Shown here piece by piece: positions 1 through 5,111 of a DNA stretch of 7,005 nt. Below the pieces are notes generated by a model. That model was not told the DNA's origin. It saw only the letters and a program-made list of their open reading frames with translations, and did no database searches. The stretch is from an uncultured Clostridia bacterium (GTDB taxonomy: Bacteria > Bacillota > Clostridia > Oscillospirales > Oscillospiraceae). A program made the translations under genes and the position numbers. The stretch is from the NCBI GenBank assembly GCA_947177115.1, contig CAMWTG010000143.1, forward strand, positions 1 through 7,005, in the 5' to 3' direction. Positions within the stretch are counted from its first letter, which is position 1. Every line of letters begins with the position of its first letter.

Positions 1-38
1 GATTGTGCATGACCCCTCGATGGGGTCATTGCACAATC
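1..38. repeat. 16-bp inverted repeat with one bulge
   Basis: Bases 1-16 pair with 22-38: seven pairs close a TCGAT loop (10-16 with 22-28), T29 bulges out, and nine more pairs follow (1-9 with 30-38). No T-run follows on the plus strand, and the left side is cut by the window, so a minus-strand T-run could not be seen. It may be the terminator of a gene beyond the left edge, or a palindromic intergenic repeat. The base pairing is directly visible; the role is unknown. Confidence 0.5.
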
Positions 39-60
39 GCAACGGGCAGGCGCCTGCACG

Positions 61-361
61 CCTTTGCCCTATACGGGGGATAAAGGGCAGTGCGGTGCTG
101 GTTTGATAGGCGAAGCCGCCGAATGGCAGATCCTCCGGGCATCTTATCTAGTGGCCTGGTACTTGAAGAACTCCGGCTGCCGCCCTGTTAAAGAGAGACT
201 GCCCTGCAAGGGGGACTGTAAAACGTAAGTTGCTGGTTAACGCGCCACCGCACCCCCGGCGCAGCGGCAGGGAGTGCCGATAGGACCCGTGGGTAGCCGC
301 AGAAGTCCGGCGCATCTGGGTGCGCACCGCTGTCAGAACAGACCAACCAGGTCGTAGCGCA
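61..361 (+). ncRNA. candidate structured non-coding RNA, family not assigned
   Basis: This non-coding stretch is dense in helices. 65-70 pairs with 84-89. An 8-bp perfect long-range helix joins 90-97 to 246-253 and could enclose a multi-branch domain. Inside it, 125-129 pairs with 177-181, 135-140 with 154-159, and 202-205 with 210-213 across a GCAA tetraloop. Downstream lie a CGGCA/TGCCG hairpin near 264-279, a GCGCA/TGCGC hairpin near 311-325, and 321-325 pairing with 357-361. An alternative 8-bp helix (84-91 with 198-205) conflicts with the first set, so two folds are possible. I see no RNase P, tmRNA, SRP, T-box or S-box signature. Size and host fit the raiA motif or another large clostridial RNA, but I cannot match the consensus from memory. 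Strand is inferred from the GNRA loop and the direction of hom. Ends are approximate and no clear promoter is visible. Confidence 0.4.
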
Positions 362-387
362 AACAAAACAAACACATGCAAGGGATT

Positions 388-547
388 CTCAAGGGACTGA
401 AAGTCCCTTGAGGGTGCTTTTGGTTCTTTTCCCACAAGGGAAAAGAACGCCCCCGCGCCGGCAAGGCGCGAAGCTGAAATTCAGAAGAAAACCGGCCGCG
501 GTCCGCAGGACCGCAGATTAATATGCCGTGCCGCCCGCAGGGCGGCA
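388..547. repeat. array of five stem-loops before hom
   Basis: Five hairpins of unrelated sequence stand in a row. 388-398/402-412 is an 11-bp perfect stem with a GAA loop. 423-433/438-448 is an 11-bp perfect stem with an ACAA loop. 454-459/465-470 is a 6-bp stem. 498-504/508-514 is a 7-bp perfect stem with a GCA loop. 529-536/540-547 is an 8-bp perfect stem with a GCA loop. The gaps between stems are 5 to 27 bases. The first is followed by GGTGCTTTTGG and could act as a weak terminator for the upstream RNA; the others lack T-runs on the plus strand. The last stem ends 11 bases before the hom Shine-Dalgarno. The palindromes are certain. Whether this is a dispersed intergenic repeat, an mRNA leader or a processing region is not decided by the sequence. 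Confidence 0.7.
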
Positions 548-570
548 AAGAAGAGAAAGGGAGAAAAAAT

Positions 571-1737
571 ATGGCAAATTTAGCGATCATGGGTTTCGGA
601 ACGGTGGGCAGCGGCGTGGCGGAGGTCCTCCGCATGAACGCCGGTCCTATCGCCGCAAAGCTGGGGGAACCCCTCAAGCTGAAATATATTCTGGACGTGC
701 GGGATTTATCCGCGACTCCTTACGCCGGTGTGGCGGTAAAGGATTTCTCCATTCTGGAGAATGATCCTGATCTGGACGTGGTGGTGGAGTCCATTGGCGG
801 CGCAAAGGTGGCCCTGGACTTTACCCGCCGGGCCCTTATGGCCGGCAAGCACGTGGTCACCTCCAACAAGGAGCTGGTGGCCTCCCACGGCAAGGAGCTG
901 CTGGCCATCGCCAGGGAGAAGAACGTCAACTATCTCTTCGAGGCCAGCGTGGGCGGCGGCATCCCCGTGCTGCGCCCCCTGTTCCAGTGCCTGGCGGGGA
1001 ACCGGATCGAGGAGATCGTGGGGATCCTCAACGGCACTACCAACTATATCCTCACCCGGATGGTCAAGGGCGGCATCCCCTTTGACGAAGCGCTGAAGGA
1101 GGCCCAGGCCAAGGGGTACGCCGAACAGAACCCCGCCGCCGATGTGGAGGGCCTGGACGCGGGGCGGAAGATCTGCATCCTCTCCGACCTGGCCTGGGGG
1201 AAGGAGGTCCTGCCGGAGGCGATCAGCGTCCAGGGCATCAGCGGCCTGGATCTGAAGGATGTGGCCATCGCCAGAGAGGCTGGATACCGGGTGAAGCTGC
1301 TGGGCCGGGCCCTGCGGCTGGCGGACGGAAGGCAGTGCGCCTATGTGGCCCCCCACCTGGTGCCCGAGGACTGCCCCATTGCGCCGGTGGACGATGTGTT
1401 CAACGCCATCATGATCCGGGGCAACGCCGTGGGCGATGTGATGTTCTATGGCCGGGGCGCGGGAGACCTGCCCACCGCCTCCGCCGTCATGGGCGATGTG
1501 ATAGACGCCCTGCAGCACCGGGCCAAGCGCCGGGAGCTGGGGTGGAGCGAGAGCGCGGACCTGGCCGCCTTTGACGGGCTTGTCATGCCCTGGTACCTGC
1601 GGGGCAACTTCCAAGCGCCTGCGGGCTGCAGGGCGCTGTCCGGCGGCGCGGCGGTCACCGGCGCCATGACCGCCAAAGAGGCTGAGGCCCTGGCCCAACG
1701 GCTGGGCGCGGCGGCGCTGCTGCCGGTGCTGCAATAA
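571..1737 (+). CDS. hom: homoserine dehydrogenase, short form with ACT stub
   Basis: The enzyme reduces L-aspartate 4-semialdehyde to L-homoserine with NAD(P)H, the branch point to threonine and methionine, in the cytoplasm. The 388-residue product has the Rossmann nucleotide-binding motif GFGTVGSG at 8-15, SNKELVA near 96-102, ASVGGGIP, the NGTTNY substrate-domain motif at 154-159, and ADVEGLDAGRK ending at K200. D196 and K200 align by spacing with the catalytic Asp/Lys pair of the yeast enzyme. After the family's WYLR start of the ACT region (341-344) only about 44 residues remain and they do not look like a full ACT domain, so allosteric control by threonine is probably reduced or absent. 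The start at 571 is chosen over an in-frame ATG at 523 because AAGGGAG lies 7 bases upstream and the upstream codons run through a hairpin. lysC follows after 65 bases on the same strand. Confidence 0.95.
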   Translation: MANLAIMGFGTVGSGVAEVLRMNAGPIAAKLGEPLKLKYILDVRDLSATPYAGVAVKDFSILENDPDLDVVVESIGGAKVALDFTRRALMAGKHVVTSNKELVASHGKELLAIAREKNVNYLFEASVGGGIPVLRPLFQCLAGNRIEEIVGILNGTTNYILTRMVKGGIPFDEALKEAQAKGYAEQNPAADVEGLDAGRKICILSDLAWGKEVLPEAISVQGISGLDLKDVAIAREAGYRVKLLGRALRLADGRQCAYVAPHLVPEDCPIAPVDDVFNAIMIRGNAVGDVMFYGRGAGDLPTASAVMGDVIDALQHRAKRRELGWSESADLAAFDGLVMPWYLRGNFQAPAGCRALSGGAAVTGAMTAKEAEALAQRLGAAALLPVLQ

Positions 1738-1750
1738 CCATTTCAACCGC

Positions 1751-1775
1751 GGGACACTATAATGGAGTGTCACCC
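1751..1775 (+). promoter_or_regulatory. TATAAT inside a palindrome before lysC
   Basis: A perfect -10 hexamer TATAAT (1758-1763) lies between hom and lysC and sits inside the inverted repeat GACACT (1753-1758) / AGTGTC (1766-1771). The flanking GGG and CCC extend the pairing if A1772 bulges. No good -35 is visible 16-18 bases upstream (1735-1740 reads TAACCA). This could be a weak internal lysC promoter with an operator over its -10, a small intercistronic hairpin, or chance. Confidence 0.35.
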
Positions 1776-1802
1776 AATTTGCCAACAGAGAGGAATATCC
1801 TT

Positions 1803-3017
1803 ATGAGTTTGATCGTACAGAAATTCGGCGGCAGCTCCGTCCGGGACGCAGAGCGCATCCGGAATGTGGCGAACATCATCGCCGATACCTATAGAGCCGG
1901 CAACCAGGTCATGGTGGTCCTGTCCGCCCAGGGGGACACCACCGATGACCTGATCGACAAGGCCAGGGAGATCAATCCCCGGGCCTCCAAGCGGGAGATG
2001 GATATGCTCCTGAGCACCGGCGAGCAGATCTCCATCGCCCTGTGCGCCATGGCCCTGGAGGGAATGGGCCTGCCGGTGATCAGCCTGGCGGCCTGGCAGG
2101 TGGGCATCCGCACCACCAGTGCTTACTCCGATGCCCGGATCCAGCGCATCGACTCCGAGCGCATCCAGCGGGAGCTGGACAAGAACAAGATCGTGCTGGT
2201 GGCCGGGTTCCAGGGGGTCAACCGCTTCGGCGATGTGACCACCCTGGGACGGGGCGGGTCCGACACCAGCGCCGTGGCCCTGGCCGCCGCCTTCCGGGCG
2301 GACCTGTGCCAGATCTTCACCGATGTGGACGGGGTCTATACCACCGATCCCCGGGTGGTCCCCGGCGCGGTGAAGCTGGAGGAAATTACTTACGATGAGA
2401 TGCTGGAGCTGGCCAGCCAGGGCGCCCAGGTCCTTCACAACCGCAGCGTGGAGCTGGCAAAAAAATATCGCGTGAATATGGAAGTCGTGTCCAGCTTGGA
2501 GAAAAAGCCCGGTACGAAAGTCAAGGAGGTCGTCAATATGGAAAAGACAAATATCGCCGGTGTGGCAAAGGATACAAGCATTGCGCGGATCGCCGTGGTG
2601 GGTTTGGACCATAATCCCGGGGTGGCTTTCCGGGTGTTCTCCCTGCTGGGCAAGGCCAACATCAATGTGGACGCCATCATCCAGTCCATCGGGCGGGATA
2701 CCAGTAAGGATATCAGTTTCACCCTGCCCCGGGCCGACGTGGAGGAGGCCGTGCGGGTGCTGGAGGAGCAGAAGGGCTCCCTGGGCTTCGACCATCTGAC
2801 GGTGGAGGACAAGATTGCCAAGGTATCCATCGTGGGCGCGGGCATGATGACCACCCCCGGCGTGGCCGCCAAGATGTTTGAGGCGCTCTATGACGCCAAC
2901 ATCAATATCCAGATGATCAACACCAGCGAGATCCGGGTGTCCGTCCTGATCGATGAAGGGGACGCCGTAGCCGCCGTCCGGGCGGTGCATGACAAGTTCT
3001 TTGGGGATCAGGGTTGA
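1803..3017 (+). CDS. lysC: aspartate kinase with two C-terminal ACT domains
   Basis: Aspartate kinase phosphorylates L-aspartate with ATP, the committed step to lysine, threonine and methionine, in the cytoplasm. The 404-residue protein starts with KFGGSSV (7-13) of the amino-acid kinase fold, then TTLGRGGSDTS (146-156) and YTTDPR (179-184), all hallmarks of the catalytic domain. Two ACT domains follow, at about 262-330 (VVGLDHNPGV) and 340-404 (SIVGAGMMTTPGV and TSEIRVSVLI), where lysine and/or threonine would bind. Length matches the monofunctional lysine-sensitive type of Bacillus and Corynebacterium. The ATG at 1803 has AGAGAGG 9 bases upstream; an in-frame GTG at 1767 lacks a comparable site. 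An in-frame internal start at 2538 would yield a separate 159-residue ACT subunit. Which amino acid inhibits the enzyme cannot be read from the sequence. It probably shares a transcript with hom. Confidence 0.96.
   Translation: MSLIVQKFGGSSVRDAERIRNVANIIADTYRAGNQVMVVLSAQGDTTDDLIDKAREINPRASKREMDMLLSTGEQISIALCAMALEGMGLPVISLAAWQVGIRTTSAYSDARIQRIDSERIQRELDKNKIVLVAGFQGVNRFGDVTTLGRGGSDTSAVALAAAFRADLCQIFTDVDGVYTTDPRVVPGAVKLEEITYDEMLELASQGAQVLHNRSVELAKKYRVNMEVVSSLEKKPGTKVKEVVNMEKTNIAGVAKDTSIARIAVVGLDHNPGVAFRVFSLLGKANINVDAIIQSIGRDTSKDISFTLPRADVEEAVRVLEEQKGSLGFDHLTVEDKIAKVSIVGAGMMTTPGVAAKMFEALYDANINIQMINTSEIRVSVLIDEGDAVAAVRAVHDKFFGDQG
2523..2540 (+). promoter_or_regulatory. internal Shine-Dalgarno and start for LysC beta subunit
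   Basis: AAGGAGGT (2523-2530), a complete anti-16S match, lies 8 bases before an in-frame ATG at 2538-2540 (Met246 of LysC). Initiation here would make a 159-residue protein of both ACT domains, ending at 3017. Codons from about 2455 to 2580 are noticeably richer in A and T than the rest of the gene, which would keep the site unpaired. Alpha2beta2 aspartokinases made this way are known in Bacillus subtilis and Corynebacterium glutamicum. The site is visible in the sequence; its use here is inferred. Confidence 0.75.
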
Positions 3018-3048
3018 GCCGCCGCTCCCAAATCTTAAAGCAGCCTTA

Positions 3049-3083
3049 AACTCCCCGCCCTTGTACGAGGACGGGGAGTTCTA
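3049..3083 (+). terminator. hairpin after lysC, probable weak terminator
   Basis: AACTCCCCG (3049-3057) pairs perfectly with CGGGGAGTT (3072-3080), and two more pairs form past a bulged A3071. The T-run is poor (TTCTATAT), so termination may be partial. It lies 31 bases after the lysC stop and before the TraX-family gene. Confidence 0.5.
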
Positions 3084-3089
3084 TATAAC
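3061..3089 (+). promoter_or_regulatory. possible promoter overlapping the lysC terminator
   Basis: TTGTAC (3061-3066) and TATAAC (3084-3089) are spaced by 17 bases. The -10 matches five of six consensus bases, the -35 only three. The -35 sits in the loop of the hairpin at 3049-3080. It would start transcription near 3096, giving the TraX-family gene a leader of about 35 bases. The call is weak but the position is sensible. Confidence 0.35.
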
Positions 3090-3130
3090 GGGAGATATCT
3101 TTACATATTTGAGGATCTGTGAGGTGGTTT

Positions 3131-4078
3131 ATGAAGGAAGTCTCTGCCGGCAATCAGCCGCTGACCGCATTCCACTTGAAGGCGGCTGCGCTCATTACCA
3201 TGATCATCGACCATACCGCCGCAGTCTTCTCTTTTCCGCCGTTTGTGAACAGCCTGATGCGGGGCATCGGGCGCATGGCCTTCCCTATCTACGCCTTTTT
3301 GATCGCGGAGGGCTGCCGGTATACCCGGAGCCGGGAAAAATACCTGCTGCGGCTGGGCGTGTTCGCGTTGATCAGCGAGATACCATTTGACGCGGCGTTC
3401 TTTCCGGGAACGGTCCGTCTTGGCTGGAACTTTTTTCAGCTCACCAATGTATTTTATACCATGTTCTTCGCCGCAGCCTGCATTCATATCTGGGAGACGC
3501 TGCGGCGGCAGTCCGGGAAGGTTCTGCTGGCCGCAGCAGGCGCTTTCGCCGCTTTTCTCGTTATTTTACCGCTCCTGCGGAACGCCCCGCGGCTCTGGAT
3601 GTTGGCCGCTTTCGCCTATCTGGCCTGTCTTCTGGCGGCGTGTCTGCTATTGGACCGGCGCTCCAAAGCGGATGCCGCGCCGGACCGGAAAGCCGGCGGC
3701 CTGGCAGCCATCCCGCTGCTCCCGGTCCTGATCCTGGCGGATACGGTCCAATGCGACTACAACGGCTTCGGCGTACTGCTGATTTTCCTCCTCTACCTCG
3801 CGAAAAACCGCAGAGTGCAGGCCGCCGTATTAGCGGCAGGTATGTTTTTCCTGTATGGGCTTGGATCCGGCCTGAACCTGGTGAACTGGATCATCAGCGG
3901 CTTCTCTGAGCTCCCAACGCTCCACGGCGTGCTGGCTTTTGCATTCGCCATGCTGGCGGCAGGTCTGGTATGCTTCTACAACGGACGGCGGGGCAGACCA
4001 GTAAAATGGGCGTTTTACGCCGCCTATCCGGTGCATCTTGCCGTTTTAGCCGCTCTGCGGGCGTATCTGTCCCTGTGA
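3131..4078 (+). CDS. TraX-family integral membrane protein
   Basis: This 315-residue, strongly hydrophobic protein fits the TraX family, named after the F-plasmid protein needed for N-terminal acetylation of pilin. Family features visible are LKAAALITMIIDH (16-28), GRMAFPIYAFLIAEG (47-61), YTRSREKYLLRL (64-75) and FALISEIPFD (78-87), and a final helix with YPVHLAVL. Roughly eight to ten membrane segments are apparent. D27-H28, E60 and E83 are conserved polar residues within membrane stretches. Chromosomal copies are common in clostridia, where the acceptor is unknown; no pilin or conjugation gene is nearby, so a pilus role is not supported here. By analogy it may transfer an acyl group across the membrane. 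The ATG at 3131 has GAGG 6 bases upstream; the in-frame GTG at 3119 has its GAGGA only 3 bases away. The gene is bounded by a hairpin upstream and a separate promoter downstream. Confidence 0.88.
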   Translation: MKEVSAGNQPLTAFHLKAAALITMIIDHTAAVFSFPPFVNSLMRGIGRMAFPIYAFLIAEGCRYTRSREKYLLRLGVFALISEIPFDAAFFPGTVRLGWNFFQLTNVFYTMFFAAACIHIWETLRRQSGKVLLAAAGAFAAFLVILPLLRNAPRLWMLAAFAYLACLLAACLLLDRRSKADAAPDRKAGGLAAIPLLPVLILADTVQCDYNGFGVLLIFLLYLAKNRRVQAAVLAAGMFFLYGLGSGLNLVNWIISGFSELPTLHGVLAFAFAMLAAGLVCFYNGRRGRPVKWAFYAAYPVHLAVLAALRAYLSL

Positions 4079-4104
4079 CCTCTCCCAATCGTGCAGGAAA
4101 AGAG

Positions 4105-4133
4105 AGGACAAAACCGAAACCGGATGCTATGAT
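4105..4133 (+). promoter_or_regulatory. extended -10 promoter for the AraC-type gene
   Basis: AGGACA (4105-4110, four of six -35 bases) is followed after 17 bases by TATGAT (4128-4133, five of six), with an extended -10 TG at 4125-4126. The start site would be near 4140, giving a leader of about 75 bases that contains the two-tier hairpin at 4150-4199. Confidence 0.5.
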
Positions 4134-4149
4134 ACCATCAGAAAGCGTA

Positions 4150-4199
4150 AGAGCCTGCTCCACTTCTCAGCGTACGTGGAGAAATGCGAAGCCGGCTCT
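4150..4199 (+). other. two-tier leader hairpin before the AraC-type gene
   Basis: AGAGCC (4150-4155) pairs with GGCTCT (4194-4199), and CTCCAC (4158-4163) with GTGGAG (4176-4181); the two helices nest with an asymmetric internal loop. The 3' arm ends exactly where the Shine-Dalgarno GGGGAGG (4200-4206) begins, so folding could affect ribosome access. As DNA it could instead be an operator for the regulator itself. There is no T-run, so it is not a terminator. Confidence 0.45.
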
Positions 4200-4214
4200 G
4201 GGGAGGAACTGTTT

Positions 4215-5060
4215 ATGGAATGGGTTGACGGACTGAATCAGACTATTGCGTATATAGAGGACCATCTGACGGACGAGATCGACTATGAGGCTCTAGCAAA
4301 GCTGGCCTGCTGCTCGGCCTACCACTATCAGCGGATGTTCGCCTATATGGCGGGGGTCTCCCTGACGGAATACATCCGGCGGCGGCGGATGTCTCTGGCG
4401 GCGGTGGATCTCCAGGCCGGGGAGAAGGTCCTTGATGTGGGGCTCAAGTACGGCTACCAGTCCCCTACCGCCTTCAACCGGGCCTTTCAGTCGGTCCATG
4501 GCACGGCGCCATCGGCTGTCCGGGAGGCGGGCGCGGCGGTCAAATCCTTTCCGCCCCTTCGCTTTACCATTACAATCAAAGGAGTGGAAGAGATGGAGTA
4601 TCGTATTGAGAAGCGGGAGGCATTCCGGGTCGCGGGGATATCCATGGAAATCGAAAAGGACATGGAGAAAAATTTCCAGGTGGTCCCCCGGCTGTGGGAT
4701 AAAGCCGCCCGGGACGGCACCCTGCAGCGGCTGACAGAAATAATGGATTCCCAGCCCATGGGGATCCTGGGCGTTTGCGACTGCCCGGATGAAAAGCCGT
4801 GGCGTTACTATGTTGCCTGCGCCACAACCCAGAGCGGAGCAGGGCTGGAGGAGTTCTCCGTCCCCGCCGCCACCTGGGCCATCTTCTCCGGCGAAGGGAC
4901 TTTTCAGTCCATCCAGCAGCTGGAGCAGCGGGTACTGACAGAGTGGCTGCCATCCTCCGGATATGAGTACGGCAGCGCACCGGACATTGAGGTCTACCTC
5001 AATGCTGACCCCTGCAATGCCAAATATGAGGTCTGGATCCCCGTGGTAAAGAAAAACTGA
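4215..5060 (+). CDS. AraC-family regulator with GyrI-like ligand domain
   Basis: This 281-residue transcription factor has its DNA-binding half first. Residues 1-105 hold the two helix-turn-helix motifs of the AraC/XylS fold: LAKLACCSAYHYQRMF around 27-42, and VLDVGLKYGYQSPTAFNRAFQSVHGTAP at 72-99 with the usual GY..PTAFNRAF signature. Residues 127-281 form a GyrI-like (SbmC/Rob C-terminal) domain, with YYVACAT, a WAIFSGEGTFQSI strand-helix and the end motif DIEVYLN...YEVWIPV. Such domains bind small amphipathic or drug-like molecules, so it is probably an effector-responsive activator; neither effector nor target is visible. The ATG at 4215 has GGGGAGG 8 bases upstream and is preferred over an in-frame GTG at 4176 that lies inside a hairpin. 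An in-frame ATG with a strong Shine-Dalgarno lies at 4593, at the domain boundary. A strong terminator follows. Confidence 0.9.
   Translation: MEWVDGLNQTIAYIEDHLTDEIDYEALAKLACCSAYHYQRMFAYMAGVSLTEYIRRRRMSLAAVDLQAGEKVLDVGLKYGYQSPTAFNRAFQSVHGTAPSAVREAGAAVKSFPPLRFTITIKGVEEMEYRIEKREAFRVAGISMEIEKDMEKNFQVVPRLWDKAARDGTLQRLTEIMDSQPMGILGVCDCPDEKPWRYYVACATTQSGAGLEEFSVPAATWAIFSGEGTFQSIQQLEQRVLTEWLPSSGYEYGSAPDIEVYLNADPCNAKYEVWIPVVKKN
4578..4595 (+). promoter_or_regulatory. internal Shine-Dalgarno at the AraC/GyrI-like domain boundary
   Basis: AAAGGAG (4578-4584) lies 8 bases before an in-frame ATG (4593-4595, Met127). Starting here would give a 155-residue GyrI-like domain on its own, close to the length of free-standing SbmC/GyrI proteins. 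The bases just upstream (about 4561-4580) are AT-richer than their surroundings. Either the domain is made separately as well, or the site is a relic of two fused genes. The signal is visible; its use is inferred. Confidence 0.5.
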
Positions 5061-5105
5061 AAAGAGGACCTGCCCTCCGCATACGCCGGAGGGCAGGTCC
5101 TCTTT
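5061..5105. terminator. bidirectional terminator, 19-bp perfect stem
   Basis: Bases 5061-5079 pair without mismatch with 5087-5105 around a short CATACGC loop. The stem ends in AAA...TTT, and on the minus strand it is followed by TCAGTTTTTCTTT. It begins directly after the stop of the AraC-type gene (5060) and ends 6 bases before the stop of the convergent minus-strand gene (5112), so it serves both. Confidence 0.9.
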
Positions 5106-5111
5106 CTGCCG

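Noticed and set aside
160..220. Resemblance to a cobalamin riboswitch core (CCGG...CTGCC...GACTGTAA)
   Set aside because: Order and spacing of the conserved blocks do not fit, there is no B12 box, and hom-lysC is not a usual target.
148..435. A 95-codon open frame on the minus strand in the non-coding leader, and a second one at 333-677
   Set aside because: No ribosome binding site, no family resemblance, and the frames run across several perfect hairpins; they look accidental.
388..547. CRISPR-like repeat array
   Set aside because: The stem-loops differ in sequence and are not separated by constant-length spacers.
523..570. Upstream ATG extending Hom by 16 residues
   Set aside because: The extension covers half of a perfect hairpin and the Shine-Dalgarno of the ATG at 571; Hom proteins begin close to the GFGTVGSG motif.
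340..570. T-box or lysine riboswitch upstream of hom
   Set aside because: No AGGGTGG-type T-box sequence, no specifier stem and no L-box core could be found.
706..1785. A 359-codon minus-strand open frame opposite hom
   Set aside because: His-, Gly- and Gln-rich composition typical of an antisense shadow of a GC-rich gene; the plus strand encodes a clear homoserine dehydrogenase.
1770..2990. A 406-codon minus-strand open frame opposite lysC
   Set aside because: Same shadow effect; the plus strand carries complete aspartate kinase motifs.
3119..3130. GTG start for the TraX-family gene
   Set aside because: Its Shine-Dalgarno spacing is only 3 bases, while the ATG at 3131 has GAGG at 6 bases.
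4176..4214. GTG start adding 13 residues to the AraC-type regulator
   Set aside because: It lies inside a leader hairpin with no ribosome site; the ATG at 4215 has GGGGAGG at 8 bases.
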